A DNA stretch of 64,000 bases from Monosporascus cannonballus (lineage: Eukaryota > Ascomycota > Sordariomycetes > Xylariales): contig QJNS01000210.1 in the NCBI GenBank assembly GCA_004154925.1, positions 1 through 64,000 on the forward strand. The letters are read 5' to 3'. The notes beneath the pieces are model-generated. The model ran no database searches and was not told the origin of the DNA. It worked only from the letters and a program-made list of their open reading frames with translations. This document shows positions 13,860 to 24,588 of this stretch, one piece after another. The position numbers were made by a program, and so were the translations under genes. Position 1 is the stretch's first letter, and every line of letters begins with the position of its first letter.

Positions 13860-15058
13860 TTATGGGCTCGGAAGAGATATTGCATCGCAATTTTGCAAGC
13901 CAGGGTCGGCGAGATACTTTACCCAGAGAATGCGTATTGCAGGGACACAGCCAAGCATGATGGCAATAGCACTGTCGGTGATCCTGTATATCCTCCTCAT
14001 TAGGCATTTTCGAATTAGGATTTGATAGAATCTCGTAGGTGCTGGACTTACGTGCATATACATACTATGGTAAGGTCCGTAACGGTCTGCGCTGTAGAAG
14101 ACCGCCGAAGGTGAAGAGAAACAGACCCAGCAGTAATTGCCCTGTGTCACATCTCATGTGAGTCCTGTTGATCCAAAGCTCGTGGAACACTCTGCAAAGC
14201 AAGACATACACAATGCCAGACACAAACATGAACGCCAGGCCGATCTTCTTGTGGGCCGGCAGATTCAACCCGTGGATAATAGGAATCGGAAGGGAGAAAG
14301 CGACAAGGTCCATAGCGAGGTTGAAACATGAATTTGCGACAAGTATGCCGTAGGACCGATGCAAAAGATCCTCGAAATATGCTGGATCTGCCACGGCCTT
14401 CTTCGGGTAACCAAGAGTGCCTGCTATAGACGTAGCCGTAAACGCAGCAAAGCCCAGGGCAAGTGTACTGTACGAGGTTCGTCGGACCCAACCTATAGCA
14501 CCGAAAAGCTTGATATAAAGAATAAGGAGGGGTGCTTTGGCGAAGTAGTGGCCGTATGCGGCGATGAAATAGGTAGCTATTGCCAACTAACGCATCCGCA
14601 CACACCTTAGCATCTCAGGCTACTGATGTGTTTTTGACGGACATTGCAAGCTCACCCGCACTAGATGAAGCAAATCTGTCGTAGGATCATTAAGAGCTGG
14701 CTTATGACGCATATTAGCTTTCACATAGTTTAGATAGATGGGTAATACCTAATTAACCCACCTGCTACTATCTGATAAAAAAGTGCGCATATGGCACCGA
14801 GCAGAAAAAGAGCAATTATGGAGAGGTCTGAGAAGAGTGTTGTCAGTATAAGCACGAACAACCATAGGACTGTTTTACCATACAGTCATCGACGAGGAAT
14901 GTCTTATGATGCGTGAAGTTGGCGTATAAACGAACAAGAACGAACAAAGACGTAATGGCGACAACTGTAGCCTCTGCAGCAAGAAAGCCGCTCAGTGTTA
15001 CTCCAGTAGTCCGAACAATGCCACTCATCGCGAAACATGAGACCCTGACACCAGACAC
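13860..15058 (-). pseudogene. Rhodopsin-domain (PTH11-like) integral membrane protein, decayed
   Basis: Minus-strand segments in different frames rebuild a fungal rhodopsin-domain (SAT4/PTH11-like) seven-helix protein. The N-terminal part (start about 15028 or 15058) has a first membrane helix followed by KTFLVDDCM, the family's VDD signature. A second helix is readable near 14860-14760 after a one-base frame change. The central block 14586-14065 carries YGHYFAKAPLLILYIKLF and two or three more helices, including SYGILVANSCFNLAMDLVAF and LPAHKKIGLAFMFVSGI. A C-terminal piece (IAIMLGCVPAIRILW, about 13910-13970) is typical of the last helix. Family members are plasma-membrane receptors or transporter-like proteins of unclear ligand. 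At least two frame changes and a poorly readable gap at 14605-14760 make a functional product unlikely. Confidence 0.65.
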
Positions 15059-15255
15059 TGAATCATTTGCGACTGGAGAAGCATATATTATCAGGATGAC
15101 CCTTAGACGGCCCTTGGTAAAACCAAAAAACGCTCATGGTGCCTCCTTGCTTGCAGGGAATCAGAGCCGTAGCTGTGAACCAGCGATACCGAATGTGGCT
15201 TGTGGGTAATTTAACTAGGGGCGATCTTTTGGGGTTAACCCAAGCTAACGATCAG

Positions 15256-15696
15256 CTACAAACCCCTTAGTTTCAAAGTTAGTACGAACTTCGCAAAACT
15301 GCCATCATAATTCTCATTTTGGAAGCCAGGCGGTTTGGCTTCGTACGCTACCTTGTCGAATATGATGCGAACGAGAAGGGTTATATTGAATAAGGCGATC
15401 CGTTTACCGTGAGAGAGAGTGTTGTCAGTCCCCTGAAAGTATTCCTCAAAAGGCGGTGTCCCACCCGCTTCCTGGAGAGCGTCTACTCCAAACAGGGGAA
15501 CAAGGATAAGCAAAAAGTGGCTTGCCCAGCCCATGGCTTGATCGGCACGTCTTTTCAAGTTCTCTCTTCTCGGGTACATCACCACGTGACGTGCTTTTAG
15601 CAGATCATCACTTGCACTTGGATCGGATGAGATCCGGACTTGGGAGTCTTGTCTCTTTGGGTGCCAGAAGGCTACACAATAAGCGGGTAGCAGCAA
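15256..15696 (-). other. Unidentified open frame, 146 codons
   Basis: This is an uninterrupted minus-strand frame upstream of the rhodopsin-domain relict. It starts with a hydrophobic segment, has a second hydrophobic stretch (ASHFLLILVPLFGV) and a third (RIALFNITLLVRIIF). I recognise no family. It could be a piece of a broken membrane protein or a chance frame; no conserved motif supports a call. Confidence 0.2.
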
Positions 15697-17025
15697 GACG
15701 CTAACCTAAAACAGTAGCCATACTGCATAAAGTGTCGGCGTCGTGCTATTTAACAGGCTACGAATTTCGCATTTATTCTGGAGCTAAACCGAAAATGCAG
15801 TTGCTGCTTATTGCGTAGCTTTCCGACACCCGAGGAGATATGGAAGTTTGACGACCGTCTTGAATACACCAAAAAGGATTATCAGGCTGCGTAGTGCAAT
15901 ATAGGCATTTGGTCAGCCGACAAAGCCACCAGGTTTCTTTACTCTTTGCGTATTTAGACCCATCGTAGTGCTGCCACTTAGCAATGCTTGTTTTGTCAGT
16001 GTTCTTGAGACCCCAGCATTCAGATTAGGAATATCATGTTGGCCACAATACAGATCATGGCATGTACCTGACCCTGAACATGCCACTAAACCTTTTTGCC
16101 CTTTACTGAGTCGAAAGTCCTTTTCTGCTTTTCATCACCTTGCGCATAGTATTTGTCATGATTACAATATCTACGTATTCAGTGGTTCAGCGGAGGCAGT
16201 GTCCGTTTCCTCCCGATCTAGAATTGCGTTTCTTCGATGGTGAAGGCTGTGGTACTCCACAAGGTGGCTAATTTGCCAAAGGCCGTATGGAAATGGAGCA
16301 GGCTGAATCGATATAACAACTTCTTTCGTATGCGGCCAACGTTGTACTAGTGACTTGCGTAGTAGACCTTTCTGTAACCAGCTATACGATATCTTTGAGG
16401 CGAGAAAGGGGTGAGGACAAAAATTCCTCCTATAAAGCTCGACTACATCGGATGGTGAGCATGTCGAAAGGCGCTTGAGCATCTATGATTTTATTAGTCC
16501 CGACGCATGCTAGCCAAATCCGTCTTACCGCTAGATCCCCGAGTTCGAGGCAAGCCCCTTACGCCCTACTATCCATAGTCCGGGTCTAACGGCCTTAAGA
16601 GGCGTTTGACAAATAACGCTTTCTGTACTACTAGTCTAGCCTTGGGAAGCCGAAACTATTGAGTGAATCGTTCTTACATGAAAGACGTCACGGTGATATT
16701 CTGCAGCACGAGCTTTTCGGTCTGCAGGCTCCATCCGATGGATGTTACACAATGCAACCTCATGCTGCTAAGGGGCTCAAGGGGGTTCGCCTGCAAGCAA
16801 GAGAGATGGTATCGTGTCGTTGGAGAGCCAACGCCACCCACACCATATCAGAAATCACATTTAGAATTTAATTTTGACCCCAAATTCATCACCAACCGTC
16901 TTCATCCCCCTACCCACGAGCTTCCCTTACTCTGCTGAGCTGCCTTTAAGCGAATGGACACATACTAAGCTCGCGCTTTATCATTATCTCAGTTTCTGAT
17001 CTCGCATTGTATTCCTCAAGAGAAG
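15697..17025. other. Intergenic, no gene recognised
   Basis: Balanced composition sequence with several short open frames on both strands and no recognisable domain. The last 60-80 bases precede the ATG of the O-methyltransferase relict and would include its promoter and leader. Confidence 0.4.
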
Positions 17026-18007
17026 ATGGCCTCTCAAGCCGACAATGCCAAGACACTGGCAACGCTTGAAGCCTTCCTCAAAAACCAGCATATGGATCTT
17101 GACTCGGCGGACGATTCAACTCCCTACAGGCTAAGCGAAGCTCCTCAAAGGCCAGCTTCGCGACGGAGGCTACAGGGGATACTGTCCATAGAGTTGCCCA
17201 TTCTGTATGTCATGTTACCAATAAGGTAGAAATCTTATCCGTGCAACCACCTGTATTACACCAAAACATAAGTTTTTTTTAAGTTTTAACAACGCAGTAA
17301 AAAATAAAATTATGGATGATTAATTCTGTTATAAATAGATTTACTAAAAATTCATATATTTAAAGGTATTTTAACGATTGTAAATCGTGTAATAGAACTA
17401 TGGCTGGTAAAACGTACCAGCCAGTATTATGTCATAACATTTTCAAGGTTTTCTTTCACACTTTTGTAGACCGTATAATATATGTTAATGATGCTAGTCA
17501 TCAACACTAAATTACATACTAACGATATCTTCCGGTTTTGTTACCTGTTTAACTTATTGTAAAGCTTTACTGATATTTTTCCATTTTTCTTATGAGTATT
17601 TGTATAAATGGAAGATTACGAGTTTGTATGGAAAATACGTATGTGCACGGATAAGATTGTGACCATACGGTACACAGCTTCCACGCCCCAACAGACCTGC
17701 GTTGAACACCCCGTTCACTGATGGTTCAGTCTCTTCAACTCCCGCTTGTGCGTATTGGAATTGAGACGCACCTCTTTGAGCTTTTGACAAAGCTTGATGG
17801 CTTAACCAGCACCCTCGCAGAGCTCGCTCACGAAATCAAAGTTGACCCAGTATTGATGAGTAAATACAACTTCCTGGAAGCTATGCTTTCGATTAACCCT
17901 ACGTAGAGCCCCTGCTACGCTACTACCAGTCAATGGGCATGACTTCCCGGCTGGCAGACGACGAATATGGTCCGAACAACGCCGCAGCCGCTCTGGCATC
18001 TTCTTGA
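17026..18007 (+). pseudogene. O-methyltransferase N-terminal half, interrupted and truncated
   Basis: Exon 1 starts at 17026 (MASQADNAKTLATLEAFL) and runs to 17204, where EATGDTVHRVAHS is reached only after a frame change near 17150. A first intron (17205-17729; GTATGT...GTTCAG) leads to LQLPLVRIGIETHLFELL and ELAHEIKVDPVLM. A 47-nt intron (17860-17906; GTAAAT...CGTAG) joins this to LLRYYQSMGM and DDEYGPN, followed by a stop at 18005. This is the winged-helix dimerisation half of fungal SAM-dependent O-methyltransferases, normally about 400 aa. The SAM-binding catalytic half is absent. The first intron is swollen by an inserted TIR element (17225-17664). It probably methylated a polyketide-type hydroxyl in the same relict cluster (inference). 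Confidence 0.75.
17225..17664. mobile_element. Short TIR element (MITE) in an intron
   Basis: An exact 15-bp inverted repeat, AATCTTATCCGTGCA at 17231-17245 and its complement at 17644-17658, brackets about 400 bp of AT-richer sequence with no coding capacity. Weaker complementarity extends a few bases outward (GGTAGA / GTGACC). It contains an internal hairpin, GGCTGGT...ACCAGCC near 17404-17424. It sits entirely inside the first intron of the O-methyltransferase. The target duplication is unclear, so the superfamily is not assigned. Confidence 0.7.
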
Positions 18008-18425
18008 AACTAAGGCTTAGCAGCTGAACAATAACTAGGTTTTGGATTAGTTTCATCTGCCATCTAGGGAACTAACATCAAACACTTTCGGTATCGTTTT
18101 CTCTCAGCTACAGCTGTATCTACGTATATTTAATGCGGCATCATTACTTCCGTTACATTAGCTAGGACCAAACTCTTGCAGACTCAAAGAAGATACAAGC
18201 TTTTTCATTATTTAACAAAATGTTGTCACAGGGAACCAATTGGCACCCCCTCCACTTCTGTTTTGCATTAATAGGAGCTGGAATAGGGGTACGTGACCCA
18301 CATCTTCCGTGGGTATATAGTTGTGCAATCCCCAAGCCATCCAGGAGCCACTTTGATGAAGTATAATGGGCATACTCCTGGTTTTTGACGTTGCAGTTGG
18401 GTATCCCGTGCCACATAATGTCCGC
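18008..18425. other. Intergenic, convergent 3' ends
   Basis: This lies between the truncated plus-strand O-methyltransferase and the stop codon of the minus-strand NmrA relict. The missing catalytic half of the methyltransferase would be expected here, but no trace was recognised. Confidence 0.4.
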
Positions 18426-19105
18426 TTATGGGAGCTTAAGAGGATGTGCCTTGAAGTACTCTTCCAAAGTGGAGAGTCTGCCTCGAACATTCTCGGCAGC
18501 CCAGGCAACCAGTTTCTTTGCATCTGGCCCAAAGTAGTTGAACTCCTCTTAATAGCCGAGCGCTTCAACGAACATGTCAGCCTCAAAGGAAAAGCTCCTC
18601 TTGAAGTCCTCAAGCGGGATCTGGTTGTAGACAACGGTCCGGCCCGGGGTTTTGGACATGATAGCAGCTATTTCCTCCAAGCAGTAGAACGCCGTAGCCG
18701 CGCAGAACGTCTTGCCTTCGTACTTGTCGGGCTCCGCGAGGATGGCGCCAATGAACTTGCCTGTGTTCCCGACAGCATCGATCAGGGGCATCTGGGAATT
18801 GGTGGGGGGTGTGGCGGGTCATGATCCAAGCGCCATCGGAAGCTTGTCGTGGAGCCAAGAAGGTTTGGGACTGGAAGTTCTCCATGAATGATCCCGGAGA
18901 GTAAAAAGGCGCTCTTAATTTGAAAGCCTCGAATGTACTGCTCTGCCTTTGCCTTGGCGTCGAAAGGAGTGACCTTGGTGTACTTGCCACCAGAGATCTT
19001 TCTGCCTGGTGGGCAGAGTACTGATATGATGTATTCAGCACCTTTCTCTATGGCGACATCGGCAATAGCCTTGCCACTGTTGTACTCGTCCTCCAAGAGG
19101 GGAGC
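18426..19105 (-). pseudogene. NmrA-like NAD(P)-binding protein, C-terminal part, frameshifted
   Basis: On the minus strand the readable blocks in order are EDEYNSGKAIADVAIEKGA, KISGGKYTKVTPFDAKAKAE, FYSPGSFMENFQSQTFLAPR, MPLIDAVGNTGKFIGAILAE, AAIMSKTPGRTVVYNQIPLE and AENVRGRLSTLEEYFKAHPL (stop 18428-18426). They form the C-terminal two-thirds of an NmrA-like atypical short-chain dehydrogenase, a Rossmann-fold redox sensor or reductase common in fungal metabolite clusters. The nucleotide-binding N-terminus is missing. The coding line is broken by an extra T in a run near 18904, another frame change near 18805, and an in-frame TAA before EEFNYFGPDA. The gene is dead. Confidence 0.75.
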
Positions 19106-19364
19106 GTTCCTAGGTGCTCATGGAGTTCTGCCTTTGGTTTATTACTTATACTAATGCGTAGCCGCGCGTGTATATAAGGCGCCGACGCCTACGATACTCG
19201 CCTCGAGGCCCCGACTTTGGCCTATATAGGCCTGCAAGTCTAGCTACAGAAATCCTGCTGTGCACTACCCTCACTTGGTCGTAGGGAGGAAACAATGCGG
19301 ACTGCCATTTAGGCACCATGTTCTCGGACATGACTTGTTAGATGGGTTTTACTTTACTGTAGAG

Positions 19365-22300
19365 TAGGGTTTGCACTACCCACCCACCCACGTTAAAATT
19401 TCCTACCACGAGTATCCGTGGGTGGGTAAAAACTTACGGAGGTGGTTAACAGGAGTACGTAAGGAAAATGAAATTACCTACGGACTAATTATTTCTAGTT
19501 ACTCAAAATACAAAATGGTTCATTTTTCGAAAATATTTATTATATAAATATAATATAAAATATACGTTATGAAAATAAAAATGTACGTAATTTAAGGTTA
19601 TATTTTATTAAGTATGCTATTAAATTTAATTTTTAAATTTAAATATTTAATTATTAATAATAACGATAATGCCGTATTAATCCGCATATTAACATTTTTT
19701 TGGAATGGTTTTTTTAAAAGTTTAAACAATTTAAAATTATTATTATTAATGTTAATAAAAAGCATACGTTAGATTATATCCGAATGTAAATTTAATAAGT
19801 ATTTGGAATAATTTTTATATAAAATTTTAAAATTATATATTTCTTGCGTACGTTTAATAAAATATGGTTTATTTTATTACTATTTTATTTTTTAAATTGA
19901 TTTTTCTAATTTTAATGTATTAAATTTTTCATATTTATTTTTATTATATACGAATTTTGGGAATTTTTTTAAATAAATAAAATCCGGAAATAAAATAACA
20001 GTATTCGGAGAAATTTAATAAACCGACCGGTTTTATTATTTTAATTATATAATAAAATATTTTATACTTTTAATCATATAATATTATATCTGTTATAAAT
20101 ATAATAACAATTAGTAATTATTAATCATTAATGATTAATATGTGTATTCGTGCATATACTATTAATATAAATATATTATTAAAAACAATAAAACTAATTT
20201 TAATTATTTTTAATAAAACTTCAATAATATATTTTAAAAATTGGGAATTTATTTTATTAAAAAAACCTTTATATAATTTTGCAAATAAATAAGGTTGAGG
20301 CTTTTTCTTAATATCGCCTAATATATTTAATATATTTTTCGTTAAAAGGTTTATTAAATATTTAACCGGTATATCTATTAAATAAATTAATTATATATAT
20401 ATATATATGTAATATTTTTTCTTAATTTATTTATTGAATATTAAATTTTATATTTAACGTATTCTTATTATATAATAAAATAATTATATTGAGTCTTTTA
20501 TATTTTTAATCGTATTAATAATATAATAATAATTTCATAGTTTATTATTAACTTAAATTAAATATTAAAATAAATATAAAGCTGTTTTTATTAGCGTATA
20601 TATTAATTAAAAAGATAAATATACCATATTTCTAATATAATATATATCAATATTTTTATTAAGTAATATTTTAATATATTTAATATAATACTTGCTTTTT
20701 TAAAAAATTATAATAAATCCTTTTACAACTACCCTAAATCGAATAACGTGTTTTTAAGTAATAAAATACTATAAAAATATAAAATTATAAAAAGATTTTG
20801 TCGTAAAGGTTTTAATAAAAAAGGAATAAAAAATATCTAATAAATATTACAAGTTAAAATTCGTTGCAATTAAACGACTTAAAATAAGAAATATCTCGAA
20901 TAGAATTTGATTATTTAAAATAAACTTCATAAAAATGTTATATATACTGTTAATAATTTATTATAAGTTTTACTTTTACTAATATATTTATTTTCATATT
21001 TATAAATTTTAATTATTTTTAAAATAAACATTTGAAATAATATATATTTTAAAATATTTTTCATTTTAAATTACCTTTTGTTGTAATAATTATATTGATT
21101 AAAATTTAAATTCATTATTTTATAAAACTTTTAATTTAAATAATACTTGATTCTAAATTTTTATTAACGAAATATATAAATTTACTTCTGAAAAACTGTT
21201 TTCGAAAAACAAATAAATGATTTTATTATAATAAGACAATACGGTGTGCTGTTATTTCTATTTCTTAAAATCCGAAAATAAATCAACATTAGTAATTAAT
21301 AATACAATATATATAATAGCCGAAACTCTTTTTAAATTATTAATATTTATTTCGAATATACTTAATATTATATTGCTATTTTGTTTTAAAACAACTAAAT
21401 TATGTTTATTTTTATTATTTTACTTTTTTATTTAGATTTCTAAATCTTTTTATATATTTAATTAATATTTCTTTTAAATATTTAGTTATAAATTTAACTT
21501 TAAATTATATTTTAATTAGGCTTTCCTATATGTAAAATATTATACTTATATAATTATTAATATAATCGTAAATTATATTAAACGGAATATATTTTTAATA
21601 AAATATAACAATTATAATATATGTATTAAATAAATACAATCGGTAAATTAATAAATTCATAAAGTAATGCGTATATTTAATGCTAGCCTAATTTATAATA
21701 TTAATTATATTTTATTTATATTCATTAAATTAAACGGTTTTAAAAACCTTTATAAACTTTATATTACAAAATTAAATATTTCTTTTATTTTCTGCATTTT
21801 AAAAATTTCATACCCGAAATTAAAGTAGATATTCTTAGTCTTTTATTATTTCTATTATTTCATTAATGTTTATTTTTAAATAACAAATAACGAAAAAACT
21901 TTAATGAATTTTATTAAATTTTAATTTTTCAATATTATAATTTTTTTTAAAAAAATCTTTTTCGGGCAGTAAATAGATTTAAATAACGTTTTGAATTTTG
22001 TAAATTCCGATAAATTAATTGTTTTGTTACGGCACAGAAGAACAAGAGTCTAGCTCTTACACTACTAAAAGTGAAACGTTGTCAGGTCGAGCCCTGACCG
22101 CCTTGTTCTACTCTATATATCTACAAGGTGCCACTTGAGACTGTGATATGTTTACTTATTTTAGTATTATGTTAATTTTCGTATTTTTATACTGTTTTTA
22201 TTTTAGTTCGACATATAAATTTATTATTTAATTACTTTTTAAAACATTTTCGTATTTTTAGTTTACGGCTATCGAAATATTAAAAAAAACAATTTTCTTT

Positions 22301-22842
22301 AGTTATAACACTTATAAATTTCGTAAAATTTAGCTACTTTATTTTCCCGGCTCGGTTTAATTTTAAATTAATTCAGTAATACGATAATTTGAAAAAATTG
22401 TTTTTCGTTCGGTTTTCAAAAAGCAGTAAAATTAATAATAATATCAATATATATTTTGAAATTCTTTTTTAATTACTTTGACAATATTCGTAAGTAAGTT
22501 TCTAAACGTATATTTACTTAATATGTAAAATATAATAAATTTAATAATTTGGCTACATTAAGTAATTAGTAATTAATTTCATCTAAGTTATAAAAGAAAG
22601 AGATTGTTAAGTAAATTAATATATATTTAATAATTGTTTTAATTTTTTAAAAAGATATCAGATATTTTATTCGTTATGTTTTAATATTATTATAATTTTT
22701 ACTTAATAAGTATCTGTGAGTAATTAGTTCGTAAGTAGGTAATAGTGAGTATTTTTGAAAAAATGCCAAGACTACCCACGGTTACCCACCTACGGTCGTG
22801 GGTAGTCCGTGGGTACTCATTGGGTACCCATTGCAAACCCTA
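19365..22842. mobile_element. hAT-type DNA transposon with perfect 8-bp TSD
   Basis: The left end TAGGGTTTGCA (19365-19375) and the right end TGCAAACCCTA (22832-22842) are exact complements. Both are flanked by the 8-bp duplication CTGTAGAG (19357-19364, 22843-22850), a hAT hallmark. Subterminal CCCACC / GTGGGT / GGTAGTC words repeat at both ends. The 3478-bp size fits a full hAT element. The interior is AT-rich with stops everywhere, so no transposase was readable, but it retains more CA/TG than the first element and seems less mutated. A solo LTR is nested at 22025-22148, a later insertion. The family differs from the 524-8885 element beyond the TAGGGT terminus. Confidence 0.85.
22025..22148 (+). 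repeat. Solo small LTR (copy A) with 5-bp TSD
   Basis: It begins TGTTACGGCAC and ends GACTGTGATA (TG...CA with the last C changed to T). Flanks are identical, TGTTT at 22020-22024 and 22149-22153, the 5-bp duplication of LTR-element integration. It is 124 bp and similar throughout to the two LTRs of the 34731-35206 element and to 61540-61663. It contains a TATA-like CTATATATCT near its 3' end and a tRNA-like foldable core (22039-22109). It interrupts the hAT-type element. Confidence 0.85.
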
Positions 22843-22948
22843 CTGTAGAGTAAGCTAGTTAGACAGCTATACCCAGCGTAGCACGCCCCTATGGCCTAAG
22901 GGAGGCTCAGCAACGGCCGCTATGCAGTTGCTCCCTCGGCGGTTAAAT

Positions 22949-22971
22949 ACTACTACAACAACAACAACAAC
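22949..22971. repeat. Short ACA-type microsatellite
   Basis: A short trinucleotide run (TACTACTACAACAACAACAA) in balanced sequence just right of the second hAT-type element. It is probably incidental. Confidence 0.7.
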
Positions 22972-23021
22972 TCGTCCTCCAAGCCGTCGCGGCCGATGGC
23001 AGACTTTGGAGCTACGCTTGA

Positions 23022-23216
23022 TATACTAGGGTATTAGGGGCAATTTTAAATACACTGCCGGTCGCCGCACCAGAGCCTTATAATGCTGGCCCATATTTAA
23101 AGTTCTATCTGTTCTGTATTGAGGGGTTCGCCACTGTAAAAGCTAAACCTGATTTATATAGCGTGGCTACTGGCGCTGCCCATAGCTACATGACTGTGTT
23201 TAAATATTTTGCCTGA
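23022..23216 (+). pseudogene. Unidentified coding-like fragment
   Basis: An open frame bounded by stops at both ends encodes about 64 codons of plausible globular protein (…PEPYNAGPYLKFYLFCIEGF…, …ATGAAHSYMTVFKYFA, stop 23214-23216). It has no ATG at the front and no match I can name. The composition is more protein-like than neighbouring frames, so it may be a piece of a broken gene or retroelement protein. Function unknown. Confidence 0.3.
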
Positions 23217-23270
23217 TACCATAGTACATTACACTGCCGTAGTTAGCCACATTATGCCCCGACTGCAATT

Positions 23271-24180
23271 GTGCGCCCGCGCGGGGGTGGCAGCGGACTA
23301 TATCGCGGCTTATCCTTCGAATCTGAAGTACTTCTGAACTCGGTGTTGGGACTGTCCGCGCTCCACTTTCACGCTCATTCACTCAACAACGCTGCCATGG
23401 CCATCGCATTGAGACGCTATCTCGACCGAACCCTCGTGGACCACCGCCAAGCACTGTCAACCCCGGGAGGAGGATATTCGTAACAGCTTTGGCTCTCAGC
23501 TGTTGTACTCTCCCATATATGCTGGCTGCTTACACACCAACCGCAACCCAACGAGGCATATGAGCCTCCACTTCAGGCATTCAAATTGATAGAAGCTGAA
23601 TGCCCTTTTCGTACAGGAGAAGGAGTTCCTTGGTTGACGAGGCTACGTGCCGTTTAGGTGTGAAGCCATACCTCATGTAGCGCCGAAAGGCGAGTCATCC
23701 ATAACCCCCGAGGTGCAACTACGAAGTATAGATGACATTGAATATTTACTGGATGCATTCGACGTCCCGGCACTGCCAGAAGACGACAAGAGGATCTACA
23801 TGGAAGTGGAAAATTACGTTCTATACCATTATCGAGCGTTCTACTCCGGCACTGCCGCGGGGACTCTTCGGCGGTTCATTGGTTTCATGGCCGTGAGGTG
23901 CCAACCGGGATACAGTAACATGCTCGAAAGACATGATCCGCTCGCCATGGCACTGATGGTGAGACTATTGGTTCTGCTAAGGGGACTAGACTACGCTTGG
24001 TGGTCGAATGGGGGCGGAGACTATGAAGTCGTGGATCGAGACGTCCGCGGCATGCGTAAATTGATGCCCCCGAGCTTGCGCTGGGCGATGGATTGGCCAT
24101 GCAGGGTCCTGGATGGGGAGATCATGCTAAGTAGGAACTGGCAGAAGTCAAATCAAGGCGCACGACTAGAGTTAGTATAA
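23271..24180 (+). pseudogene. Zn2Cys6-type fungal transcription factor, C-terminal part, broken
   Basis: Three readable blocks in different frames form the regulatory region of a fungal C6-type transcription factor. They are LSFESEVLLNSVLGLSALHF...AIALRRYLDRTLVDHRQAL (23300-23465), then LWLSAVVLSHICWLL...PQPNEAYEPPLQAFKLIEA (23487-23600), then LFVQEKEFLG-stop-RGYVPFRCEA and a long C-terminal block ending at 24178 (…LVLLRGLDYAWWSNG…, …LPPSLRWAMDWP-type end). The zinc cluster is not visible upstream. Two frame changes and one in-frame TGA (from CGA or TGG by C-to-T or G-to-A) disable it. It was possibly the pathway regulator of the relict cluster (inference). Confidence 0.65.
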
Positions 24181-24588
24181 AATATTACGACCAATAATGC
24201 CCTCATATTAACGTAGTGAGCTTACGCAAAGAATAAAACGAAAAGTTATTACTTCGAATATCGTTCTAGATAATAACGGATTTCCGTATTCAGATTTTCA
24301 CACGTCCCAAGGAAGTAGAAAATTAAGATAAGAGCATCAATGGTCCCTATAAACTGCCACAGCGGATGTGAATTCAATGACAAGCGAGAGCGGTTATTTC
24401 GTACTAGACTTGGTCGGCTCCCAGACATCGGAAATACCAAATCCCAGTCTTGGGTTAATTGATGTGTTACTAATTGTAATATGACTAGGCTTGAAGACTT
24501 TGACGGGACCAGCCCGGGAGCCGTTAGTCTGGCGGTAGCGAATTGCAACTGAACTATACAAGTTAGAATGTATAAGCTACATATGCCG
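24181..24588. other. Intergenic, no gene recognised
   Basis: Sequence between the broken regulator and the 3' end of the Rab geranylgeranyltransferase relict. A minus-strand open frame (24548-24249) has no recognisable domain. Confidence 0.4.

Noticed and set aside
21244..21435. 63-codon frame inside the second hAT-type element
   Set aside because: Low-complexity hydrophobic translation of AT-rich DNA; not recognisable as transposase.
22039..22109. Genuine tRNA gene
   Set aside because: It recurs inside LTRs with TG...CA ends and target duplications, the anticodon stem-loop is atypical (3-nt loop) and the T-loop is 6 nt; it is tRNA-like, not a standard tRNA.
23022..23216. Starship captain (DUF3435 tyrosine recombinase) fragment
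   Set aside because: The fragment is short and shows no R-H-R-Y catalytic residues; there is no support beyond vague resemblance.
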